From Porogramme epimiltina (lineage: Eukaryota; Basidiomycota; Agaricomycetes; Polyporales; Polyporaceae), in contig FTLJ01000726.1 in NCBI GenBank assembly GCA_900155495.1, forward strand, positions 1 through 46,904: a stretch of DNA of 46,904 bases, in the 5' to 3' direction. This document shows, in pieces, positions 32,665 through 42,744 of the stretch; within the stretch, counting starts at the first letter, position 1; the number at the start of each line of letters is the position of its first letter. The notes below the pieces were generated by a model. The model had not been told where the DNA came from, did not search any database, and saw nothing but the letters and a program-made list of their open reading frames with translations. The translations under genes were made by a program, and so were the position numbers.

Positions 32665-34633
32665 ATGGAATCTTTCGACACAAAAGTCAGAGTAGAGGAA
32701 GGCGAGGTCCTCTGGCGAACCGGTGCAATGTTGTCAAGTTCGGAGCGTAACGAAGGGACCTCTCGTAAGAAGATGGTGGCTGCCGCTGCGGTGTCGCTCG
32801 TATGTGGTTGGCTTGTCATGCGCAGCTTTGGATGGCATAGTTTCCATCTTCCTGGGAGCGTGAAGCAGCCCTGTGCCAGTGCGGCATCTTCCGATATGCC
32901 TTGGGACTTCGACTGGGACACGGTACGTTTACGTTCGGTTCATGCATTTCCCGCAAATTGCTCATGCAGGTCTATGTAGATCGAACCGTCTGCGGAACTT
33001 GAATGGTCACCCTGCCTTGAAGGGCAGGAATGCGCCCGCCTCCTCCTCCCGCTCGACTACACCAATACCTCAGACACACGCACGGTCGCCATTGCCCTGC
33101 ACCGCATCCCCGCGCCCACACGCGGCACGTCCGCTCACCGCGGTGCGGTCTTCTTCAATCCAGGGGGGCCCGGGGGGTCCGGCACGTTCTTCACAATGGC
33201 AGCGGGACGTGCGTTTGGCACCGTTGTCGGAAAGGACTACGACGTGCTAGGGTTCGACCCCCGTGGGGTAGGAGCGAGCACTCCGCGCGTGGATTGTTTT
33301 GAAGATGAGGCTGAGCGAGAGATTTGGGGGGTGCAGGGCGGATATCGGTTCGTTAACGCGTCTGACGATACACTCTCAATGTACCGTGCGCGCGAGCGGC
33401 TGGTCGGGCGGAGGTGTGAGGAGCGGGCTGGGGGCAAGGATGGGATTATAAGCTTCGTAGGCACGCCAAGTGTTGCGCGGGATATGGCAGAGATTGCGAA
33501 GAAGTTGGGACAGGACAAGGTGCATTATTGGGGCTTCGTGAGTTTTTTTAGCTCTGCTTACTGGTGACATACACGTGTCTCACTGTGAACGTTTCCAGAG
33601 CTACGGGACGGTGCTCGGACAGTATTTCGCTGCCATGTTCCCGGACAAGGTCGGACGGTTCGTCATGGATGGCGTACTGGACGGGTACAACTACCGCGAT
33701 GCTCTCTGGAATTCCAACCTGGTCGACATGGAGGAAGTAATCGATTCGATGTTCATCCTCTGTCACCTGGCCGCCGGCGAGCGATGCCCCATCTATGAAC
33801 CCTCCCCTACCTTGGTCCGTGCCCGGTTCCTCCGCACACTCGACGCGCTCAAGCTCTCACCCGTCCCCGTTCACGCCGCTAATCCCCCATTCGTCATCAC
33901 TCACACCCTACTTACCATGCAGCTCGTCTTAGCTGCGTATAGGCCCTTTGACGGTATCCGCTACGTCATGTCTACGGCCCGGGCGCTCGAGACGGACGAC
34001 CAAGAAATGCTCGCGATGACCATGGGCGTGATCCCGCCCGCGGCACGATGCAACTGCGCCGCGCAACTACCCACCTGGGTCATGCCCAACGAAGCTTTCT
34101 ATGCAATTGCGTGCGGAGACAACCCTGCTAGCGGCACGTTCGACCCGGAAGTATTCGTCAACGTGTACGAGAGGCTCGTCGCAGACTCGCCCCACGGTGG
34201 TCCATTCTGGTCCGGCTACCACCTGAAGTGCGCCGAGTGGCCCGGTCGCGCGGCGTGGCGCTTCACGGGGCCGCTCGAGGCCAAGGGCGCGAACGCGACC
34301 GCAACCCCGATGTTGATCGTACAGCCGCGGTGGGATCCGGTATGCCCACTGCGCGATGCGCGGGCGGTGACAGAGAGGTACGAGGGCGCGGTGCTCCTCG
34401 TTCAGGAGTCGTACGGACACTGCACAATCTCGGCGCCGTCGACATGCACGATGCGAGCAATACAAGCGTACTTCCAGAACGGGACGCTCCCCAAGGAAGG
34501 TGCGACGTGCGAGGAAAACGAGGGACCGTTTGTGGAGCAGGTGAAGGCGGAGGCGATGGACGCGGATGATGCGGAACTGGTGTGGGCGACAAGGAAGCTG
34601 GTGGATTTCGTGCCGAGATTTGGGATGCCGTGA
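32665..34633 (+). CDS. TAP-like membrane-anchored serine hydrolase, copy C, 3 exons
   Basis: Exons 32665-32922, 32980-33537 and 33599-34633 give 616 aa. The anchor is at residues about 37-57 (KKMVAAAAVSLVCGWLVMRSFGW), with no clear signal-peptidase site, so a type II membrane protein is likely. The catalytic residues by motif are Ser about 273 (GFSYG, Ser is the first codon of exon 3), Asp about 518 (PRWDP) and His about 546 (SYGHC). FFNPGGPGGSG forms the oxyanion-hole loop. Cysteines at CLEGQECA, CEERAGG, CHLAAGERC, CNCAAQ, CGDNP and CTISAPSTC suggest several disulphides, in keeping with an extracytosolic domain. It sits head to tail with B and D and has its own TATA box. This copy appears intact. 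Confidence 0.88.
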
Positions 34634-34684
34634 GGGGTCTGCGAATGGGCCGTTGTAGTTATCACTAGTATACCGTCGATAGCA

Positions 34685-34753
34685 CTTACAGCTTGTTGCA
34701 AGTCGATAGACTACGATCAAAAACGTTCGTCTAGAAATATTCAAGGTCCGCCA
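34685..34753 (+). repeat. Left inverted-repeat arm
   Basis: This arm begins cttacagcttgttgc and ends ggtccgcca. It is complementary to 35031-35099 with six mismatches. It starts 51 nt past the stop codon of hydrolase copy C and so may fall within its 3' untranslated region. Confidence 0.85.
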
Positions 34754-35030
34754 GCGTTTGCCAAATTAGCTGCTACTATTCGAGCCTTTCCCGCCCAGTC
34801 GACCAGGCTGGACCGGGCCTAGTTAGATTAGTAAGTTGTCCCAGACTCCTAGCACCGTGCACTGTCGTATTCAGAAGAAATGCAATCAAGAGTATCTAAC
34901 TATGTCTAAGAACTGTGGGGCATGCATCGCCGGGCACATACTATGAACAGGAGCTATATACGGTGTTGTGCGATTTTGTTGACCTGCATTGGGGAAACAG
35001 GCAGTGGGTAGGCGCCGGTATGACATAAGT

Positions 35031-35099
35031 TGGCGGACTTTGAAGTTTCCTAGACGAACGTTTTTGATCGCGGTCTATCGACTTGCAACAAGCTGTAAG
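35031..35099 (-). repeat. Right inverted-repeat arm
   Basis: This arm begins tggcggactttg and ends caacaagctgtaag, the reverse complement of the left arm apart from six mismatches. A transcript through both arms could form a long stem. Confidence 0.85.
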
Positions 35100-35483
35100 C
35101 AGCAACAACTCCCGCCACTTTGGGCGTCAAATTCGCATATGGAATACTATTCGAAGTTGATTATAGTAACATTCAGGACCATGCGGAGAGCGCGCTTCGT
35201 TCTCCCTTCTCTGCTCCTCCAATGACACTTGCTGCGCCATCCCTCTACATTCTTGAATCGTCCCTCTGTATGTGGGGATAGAGCAATGGCCTGGCACACA
35301 TACACGTCATCTACGCGGCATCTATCACCTCGGCGCTGAGCGCAAGATCGCAGTCCATGCGATAGGCCACGGCCAGGCTCCTTGGCTCCCCCCACGGTCA
35401 TGCGGTTCCGCAGACTTCGCGAAGCTGTCAATGGGGGGCCTGATGCGCCCTTGAACTCAGTAAACTCTGCGCCCGTCTTCATG

Positions 35484-35516
35484 CACGTGGGCGAACGCCG
35501 TGAACTTGTTTATAAG
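35484..35516 (+). promoter_or_regulatory. CACGTG box and TATA box of hydrolase copy D
   Basis: CACGTG is at 35484-35489 and TATAAG at 35511-35516, 22 nt from one to the next. The TATA box is 150 nt before the ATG of copy D. The same arrangement precedes copy E. Confidence 0.6.
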
Positions 35517-35660
35517 GTCGGTATTCCCGCAATTCCTCGCCCCCCTCTCGTGCCCACATCCACCAGAACAGCGCCTCCTTCTACTAGCCTAGGGCCCTCT
35601 ACTTCCGGCGCAGACAGACTGGTGTAGACGGGTATTCAAAGGCGCGTATTGCACCGCAGC

Positions 35661-37618
35661 ATGGAGTCTCTGGACAGAAAAGACAGGGCAGGGGAAGATG
35701 AACCATTCCTCTGGACGAGCTCGGTTCCGTCAAAGCTAGAACGTAATAAAGGAGCCTCGCGGAAGAAAATAGCAGGTGTTGTTGTGACCTCGCTCGTCTG
35801 CGGTTGGCTCGCCATGCGCAGCATTGGGTCGAACGGTCTCCAGCTTCCGCAGAGTGCAAAGCAGTCCTGTGCGAACGAGGCAGCTTCAGGCCTTCCTTGG
35901 GAGTTTGACTGGGACACGGTATGTTTACTACGTACACCATACAGTGATCACAGACCGCTCATAGAAGTGCATGTAGATTAAACCGTCCACGGAGCTCAAA
36001 TGGTCACCCTGTTTTGAAGGGCAGGAGTGCGCTCGCCTCCTTCTCCCGCTCGACTACACGAACGCCTCGGACACACGCACGACCGCCATCGCGCTGCACC
36101 GTATTCCCGCACCCACGCGCGGCACGTCTGCTCATCGTGGCGCTGTCTTCTTCAATCCGGGAGGCCCTGGGGGGTCCGGCACGCTCCTCACAATCTCGAT
36201 GGGGCGCGCGCTGGGCGCAATCGTTGGAGAGGGATATGACGTGCTCGGTTTTGACCCCCGCGGGATTGGCGCGAGCACCCCACGCGTAGATTGCTTTGAA
36301 GACGAGGCGGAGCGTGAGATTTGGAGTGTGCAGGGCGGGCATCGGTTCGTCAATGCATCCGACGACACGCTCGCGATGTACCGTGCGCGTGAGCGGCTGG
36401 TCGGGCGGAGGTGTGAGGAACGGGTTGGAGGTGACGGTGGGATCGCGAGGTTTGCAGGAACCCCCAGCGTCGCGCGAGACATGGTGGAGATTGCGAAGAA
36501 GCTGGGTCAAGAGAAGGTTCATTATTGGGGTTTCGTAAGTCATTCTTGGGGTATACGTTCTTGTTCTGACCTGAAATCTTCAGAGTTACGGGACAATCCT
36601 AGGACAATATTTCGCGTCGATGTTCCCCAACAAGGTCGGGCGGTTCATCATTGACGGCGTGTTCGACGGATACAACTACCGTGATGCCCTCTGGTCGTCC
36701 AACCTACTCGATATTGAGGAAGTAATCAACTCGCTCTTCCAATTTTGCCATCAAGCTGGCCCGGAGCGATGCCCAATCTACGAATCTACCCCATCCCTCA
36801 TCCGCGCACGGTACTTCCGCACGCTGGACGCGCTCAAGCTCACGCCAGTTCCCGTCCCCACCTCCAACCCACCGGTGGTTATCACCCACACCCTCATCAC
36901 CACACAGCTCATTATGGCTGCGTACGATCCTCTGGCCGCCTTCCCCCTTGTCGCGTCCACTGCCCGTGCGCTCGAGACAAACGACCAAAATGCCCTCATA
37001 GCCCTCACAAGCTGGATTCCGCCCACGGCGCGATGCAACTGTGCCATGAAATTCCCCACATGGTTCACGTCTAATGAAGCTTTCTACGCGATCGCGTGTG
37101 GTGACAACCCCGCCAGCGGAACATTCGACCCGGCCGTCTTCTCCAAGGTGTACGAAGGGCTCGTCGCGGACTCGCCCCATGCCGGTGCATTCTGGTCTGG
37201 CTACCACCTAAAGTGCGCCGAGTGGCCCACGCGCGCAGCGTGGCGTCACACAGCGCCCCTCGCAGCCAAGGGCGAAAACGCGACGGCGAACCCGATCCTT
37301 ATCGTGCAGCCGCGGTGGGACCCCGTATGCCCCCTGCGTGACGCGCGTGCAGTGCAGGAGAGGTACGAGGGCGCAGCGATGCTCGTGCAGGAGTCACACG
37401 GGCATTGCTCCATCTCGGCGCCATCCGTGTGCACGGCGCGGAAAGTGCGAGCGTACTTCCAGAACGGGACGCTCCCCGAGGAGGGCGCGGCGTGCGAGGC
37501 GGATGAGGTGCCATTTGTCGGGCGGGTGAGGGCGGAGGCGGTGGACGCGGAGGAGGCGGAGCTAGTTTGGGCGACGAAGAAATTGACGGAGGCAGTGCCG
37601 AAGTTTGGGATGCTGTGA
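35661..37618 (+). CDS. TAP-like membrane-anchored serine hydrolase, copy D, 3 exons
   Basis: Exons 35661-35918, 35977-36534 and 36584-37618 give 616 aa, with the same exon sizes as copy C. The anchor is KKIAGVVVTSLVCGWLAMRS. The core motifs are intact: LLLPLDYTNASDT, FFNPGGPGGSG, LGFDPRGIGAS, GFSYG across intron 2, QPRWDPVCPL and ESHGHCS (His where the other copies have Tyr two residues before the catalytic His). Intron 1 ends gcatgtag, much like copy C, whereas intron 2 resembles that of copy E, which hints at exchange between copies. It keeps the CGDNP cysteine that E has lost. The promoter has its own CACGTG and TATA boxes. The gene appears functional. Confidence 0.88.
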
Positions 37619-38254
37619 AGGATCTGCGAATGGACCGTTGTAACTTGTAAGTACAGTATGATCAGCACTACAAGTTGCTGCACCACCGCTCTGGGCGCCA
37701 AAATTGTATTATTCGACATTGATCAATATTCCAAAGCTTGACTTGTTTTTCAAGTGAACTTATCATTGCAGCGCCTGCCTCCTTCCCAACCTTGACTCTT
37801 CATGCGCCCTCCCTCTCTATTCTTGAAACAACGTCCAGCATGCGGTACCACTCCGATCCGATGAACAAAGGCCTGGAAAACATGCGCGTCAATTACGCGA
37901 CATCTGTCACTTCAGTGTTGAGCTCGAGATCGCAGTTCGTCACGGTATTAATATCTAAGTGACGCCTTGGCCAGCTGGCCCCTTAAGCGGCCTCGCGGCC
38001 ATGCGGTTCCACGGAACGCGTGTGACTAAAATCGGTGCCTCCCTCGACGCAGTAGATTCTGCGCGTATCCTCGTGCACGTGGGTTGATGCTGTGAAGTCT
38101 TCAAGTATAAAGTGGCATTCGGACCGTCCATCGCCCCACGTCCCACCAGAACAGCTCTCGCTCCTATCAGCCGAGGAACCTCCACCTCCGGCGCAGGGAG
38201 GCAGGCGTACTGAAGTATAGGCGGGTATTAAGGAGACGCTTATTTCCTCGCAGC
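37619..38254. promoter_or_regulatory. Spacer and promoter between hydrolase copies D and E
   Basis: No gene is present. The 3' flank of D carries ccaccgctctgggcg (37683-37697), shared with the spacer after B. The promoter part holds ttgagctcgagatcgcag (about 37917-37934, also recognisable upstream of C and D), CACGTG at 38076-38081 and TATAAAG at 38106-38112, the last 149 nt before the ATG of E. Confidence 0.6.
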
Positions 38255-40221
38255 ATGGAGCCTTTGGTCACAAAAGCCAAGGCCGGGGAAGACGAGTTGC
38301 CCTTGCGGACAGCCTCTGTACCGTCAACTTGGCCAGAGCGTAAAATGAGGGCCTCGCGGAAGAAAATGGGGATCATCGTCGCGGGATTGCTTGCCTGTGG
38401 CTGGCTCGTCCTGCGTAGCCTTGGGTGGACTGGTCCCTATCTTCCGAGGTGCATGAAGCAACCTCACGCGGATGCGACACCACCCGGATCCCCTCAGGAC
38501 TTCAACTGGGACACAGTACGTTTACGCCACTTGCGTTTTCAGTTACCGCATGGTGCTCACAATCCATTCCAGGTCAGACCGTCCGCGGAGCTCAACTGGT
38601 ACCCCTGCTACGGCGGGCAGGAGTGCGCTCGCCTCCTCCTCCCGCTCGATTACACGAACGCCTCGGACACCCACACGACTGCCATAGCGCTACATCGCAT
38701 TCCTTCACCCACGCGGGGCACGTCCGCTCACCGCGGCGCTGTCTTCTTCAATCCGGGAGGCCCTGGGGGGTCAGGCACGCTCTTCACGGTGATGATAGGC
38801 CGCGCGATGACCGCCATCATTGGGGAAGGGTACGACGTGCTCGGGTTTGACCCTCGCGGGGTGGGCGCGAGCATTCCGCGGGTGGACTGCTTCGAGAATA
38901 AGGCAGAGCGGGAGATTTGGGATGTGCAGGGCGGGTACCAGCTTCTCAACGTGTCAGACGACACGGTCGCGATGTACCGCGCGCGCGAGCGGCTGGTCGG
39001 GCGGAGGTGTGAGGGATGGATTGGGGGTGAGGACGGGATTACGAGGTTTGTGGGTACGCCCAGCGTCGCGCGGGATATGGTGGAGATTGCGAAGAAGCTA
39101 GGGCAAGAGAAGGTTCACTATTGGGGTTTCGTAAGCCATCTTTGGTGTATACATTCTAACTTCTTGTACTGACCTGAAATCCTCAGAGTTACGGGACAAT
39201 CCTAGGACAATATTTCGCGGCGATGTTCCCAGACAAGGTCGGCCGGTTCATCATTGACGGCGTGTTCGACGGATACAACTACCGCGACGGTCTCTGGTCA
39301 TCTAACCTGCTCGACATGGAGGACGTGATCAATTCACTCTTCCAATTCTGCCATCAAGCTGGCCCAGAGAAATGTCCCATCTACGAATCCACCCCTTCGC
39401 TCATCCGCGCACGGTATTTCCGCACATTTGACGCGCTCAAGTTCTCACCAGTCCCCATTCCCACCGCCAACCCACCGTTTGTCGTCACTCACGCCCTTCT
39501 GACCTTGCAACTTATTAAGGCGGCGTACGATCCCTTGACCGCCTTCCCCATGGTTGTTTCCACAGCTCGCGCTCTAGAAAAGAACGACCAAGAAGCCCTC
39601 ACAACCCTCATGAGCTCGGTCCCACACACAGCGCAATGCAACTGCGCCGCACAAGCCCCCGCCTGGCTCGCAGACAACGAAGCCTTCAACGCCATAGCAG
39701 GCGGCGACCGCCTCACCGACGGCGCCTTCGACCCGGACGTGTTCGCTAAGGTGTACGACGAACTCGTCGCGGACTCGCCCCACGCGGGCCCGTTCTGGTC
39801 CGGCATCCACGTCAAGTGCGCCGAGTGGCCCGCGCGCGCGGCGTGGCGCTACACCGGGCCGCTCGAGGCGAAGGGCGCGAACGCAACCACGAACCCGATG
39901 TTGATCGTGCAGCCGCGCTGGGACCCCGTGTGCCCTCTGCGCGACGCGCGGGCGGTGCGGGAGAGGTACGAGGGCGCGGCGATGCTCGTGCAGGACTCGT
40001 ACGGGCACTGCTCGCTCGCGGCGCCGTCGGTGTGCACGGCGCGGCGGGTGCGAGCGTACTTCCAGGACGGGACGCTCCCAGAGGAGGGCGCGGTGTGCGA
40101 GGCGGACGAGATGCCGTTCGTCGGGCGGGTGAGGGCGGAGGCGGTGGACGCGGAGGAAGCGGAGCTGGTGTGGGCGACGAGGAAGCTGGCAGAGGCCGTG
40201 CCGCGGTTTGGGATATTTTGA
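38255..40221 (+). CDS. TAP-like membrane-anchored serine hydrolase, copy E, 3 exons
   Basis: Exons 38255-38515, 38573-39130 and 39187-40221 give 617 aa. The anchor is KKMGIIVAGLLACGWLVLRSLGW. The catalytic set is kept: GFSYG across intron 2, QPRWDPVCPL, DSYGHCS; the oxyanion loop is FFNPGGPGGSG. One change stands out: the conserved ACGD stretch after the CNC motif reads AGGD (Gly codon 39700-39702), so a cysteine present in B-D and as GCGD in A is missing, and a disulphide is probably lost or rearranged. Intron 2 (gtaagc to cctcag) and the start of exon 3 closely match copy D. It is the last copy of the array; nothing like the family follows. Confidence 0.88.
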
Positions 40222-42744
40222 GGTATCGACACGGACAATCCCTGTCAGGATCCGCGTTGGGGCAAAGAGGTAGGCCGTTTGAGGCATGTATTATATATCA
40301 ACACTCCCCGCTCTTAATGTCAGGGTGCGTAAGTTTGTAAGTTGAGAAGGCGCTCGACGGCTTTTTATTTTTTGTGGAAAGTACACAGAAAGGAATGGTG
40401 TGCTAACATTGCCGCTTCAAAGTTCGGAAACATCGGCGAGGACCTCCCCTTCTCCGGCTTGTGTACGTCGGGGAGTCGAGCGGCAGTTACAAAGGTACAT
40501 GATGCCCACGGCGATTGGCCGGCAACGCGGGGTAAAGTGGGCTCGTACCTAGTAGAAGATAAATAACCACAGTGGCGGCAACATGGCCGAGCACCGCCGG
40601 AACCTCACCTACGCGCTCGGAGGCGGTCTTCCGTAGCAGAATCGAGGCCCAGAAGAAAGGGCGGAGGCGCCGGGCTGAGAACCCGCTCGGAGTCTGGTAA
40701 GCCTCAAACCTAAAAACGACACGGCAACTTACCAAGCCTCTCCCCATCGATGGCCACCGCAGCGCATCCGGCTTCTCCACCCTTTCGCACAGTGCGTCCA
40801 CCTCCCGAGAGGACCGGAGTGAGCGGCGCGAGCGCGAGCTTCCCTCCCGGCCCGAGGGTATGCTCGGGCTGCGCCCCGCGCGCCACCTCGGAATGGCCCC
40901 GGGAGGGATATATGCGCGGCGCGGCGGGCTTAGGGGGAGACGGCAGGCTTGGGGGGCGCGTGTAGAAGGGAGCGGAGGGCACAATGGTGCACGGGACGGG
41001 CGAGCAAGGGCGGTGGCAAGCCGCATGTCGTGTAACCACAACCTGGAGCCGGGGCCGCGGGGCCGCACAAAGGCCGCTCTCGTCCCCAAAGTCCTCGTCC
41101 ATAGTCTTGAGACTCTCCGCTGTCGTGCCACACCTTGCTTGCCACTGCCGGTGAATGGTATCTGCCAACGTGCTCCGTCTGCGTGCTACACCGCGCGGGG
41201 GACGCTTCGATATGCACCGCGCACACGAACGTTCTGCTCGTCAAGGTGCTTGGTAAGAAATGCCGGTGCGCAGCGGCGGGAGATGGGCGTCCGAGGATGG
41301 GCGTCGGGGAGCGCAGAGTCGGCGTCGATAGCACGTTAGACGGTCATATGAGGGACGACGCCGCGGCACTGGGCCCTGGCGCTTTGCGGAAAAGGAGGGA
41401 AAAGGGGTGTTGAATGCGTCCCCGCGGCCTGACTGAGCACGGATGATCAATCGGCGAGGGCTCCGAGCCGCGGGGCGGGCGCGCCTCTGGCGCAGCGAGC
41501 GGACGCTTCTGGCGGCCTACTCGACGCCGGGCCATTTTCAACTCCCGTTGTGTTGTTTGGCCCCCGAAGACATGAGTGGAGCGGGTGAGGTACCTTGTTG
41601 GTCGGTGAGAAGAGGTGGACTCGGTCGGCCTCGGTGAGGTTCGGTATGGCGGCCTTGTGGAAGCGTGGACGGAGTTACGTTTCCCTCGGGCTGAAGAGGA
41701 GCGAGTAGGCCTGGTCTTGTGTCTGGCACGGCATGATCGAAGATAGAGGATTTGAAGATCGTGCTTAGCAATGTTAACATCCCGCCGGCGACGGGCGATG
41801 CCAGTGCGTTTGTTTGCATTGGCTGCGGTGACGATACAGAAAGCTTATGAGAGCGAATTCAAAAGGCAATCGCAAAAAAACCAGACCGGACGGCGCACGA
41901 AAAGAAAGTACTACCGCCGGTGAGATCACGGGCTGGAAAGGGCCGACTTTGCAGACGCTTTGAGTGCGGGCATACGAGCGCGACAATATCGTGCAGCGTC
42001 TGCTAGACCTGTTCTTGATGAATAGGAGAAGTTTTGGGGAAGCCTAGCCGTGGGCACCGCGTGCGGTGTCGTCCGACAAATGGCTAGGGACCAAGTCGGC
42101 CTGACGAGATTTGAATGAGTATTGGTGCAATGTTCGCGAGAAGCTAGACAAACCGAAGGCAAGAGAAGTGATGGAAGCTAAACTCACTCCACATATACCC
42201 GGTTGCTTTTGCAGCCTAAGGGCGCGCCCGTCAGGGCGCGCAACGCGCAAGGTCATCGCGGGCGTGTAGCAGGCCGGCGGCGAGGCAAAAATAGGGATAG
42301 AGCAAGCGGTACTACGAATTGGGGACGATGATTGAAGACTCGTGTTGAGTCGCAGCTCGGAGGCGGCTGCCGATTGGACCGAGGGCAGTGTCGCTGCGTA
42401 GGAGGAGTACTGCGCACAACATTGGAGACTTCGCTTGGAAGAGGGCCGCACAAGGCCCGGCAGGCAGGGAAGGGTGTTGAGTTAGAGGTGCTGACGGGGC
42501 GGGGAAGTGGTCCGACGAAGCAGGGAACGCGTCTCTGTGCGGGCGCGCCAAGCGTCGGTCTACAGCATCCAGCAGCCCGCACCCGGGACAGATAAATGGA
42601 ACGCGGGTGAGGGCGATGGGGCGAAGCCCGCAACTCGCCGTCGAGGCCCAGGATTGCTCACAGCGCTAGCCCGTGCCAGTAGCCTAGAGGGAGCTAGAGA
42701 CGCCCAGGCACGCGACGGCAGCTTCCCCCGCCTGCCCATCCGAA
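40222..42744. other. Long intergenic region, no supported gene
   Basis: This 2.5 kb has several long frames in GC-rich parts. The most protein-like is a minus-strand frame within 40487-41131, with a hydrophobic end near 40500-40590, but its composition is Arg/Pro/Ser-rich, I recognise no family, and possible splice sites (acceptor before about 40712, donor near 40736) do not combine into a sensible intron. Inverted stretches such as gggcgcgcccgtcagggcgcg (about 42220-42240) occur. The right end is the promoter of the RING gene; no TATA box is evident. Confidence 0.4.

Larger units (their letters stand above)
34685..35099. mobile_element. MITE-like or fold-back element, 415 bp, non-coding
   Basis: The element has 69-bp terminal arms in inverted orientation (34685-34753 and 35031-35099) that agree at 63 of 69 positions by direct comparison, with no gaps. 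The 277-bp centre has no coding frame of note. No convincing target-site duplication was found; gca occurs on both sides but not flush with the arms. The first 20 nt of the left arm resemble the matching place in the spacer after copy D (near 37663), so a local inverted duplication is an alternative to transposition. Confidence 0.6.
34634..35660. promoter_or_regulatory. Spacer between hydrolase copies C and D with inserted inverted-repeat element
   Basis: The spacer is about 400 nt longer than the B-C and D-E spacers. The difference is explained by the structure at 34685-35099. The remainder matches the other spacers: a gcgaatggg/ccgttgta 3' flank, the ccgccactttgggcg variant at 35112-35126, tcgcgaagctgtca at 35417-35430, and the promoter of D. 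There is no coding content. Confidence 0.6.

Noticed and set aside
40487..41131. Possible minus-strand gene with a hydrophobic end
   Set aside because: It is Arg/Pro/Ser-rich, no family was recognised, and the only good acceptor and donor lie about 23 nt apart, too close for an intron.
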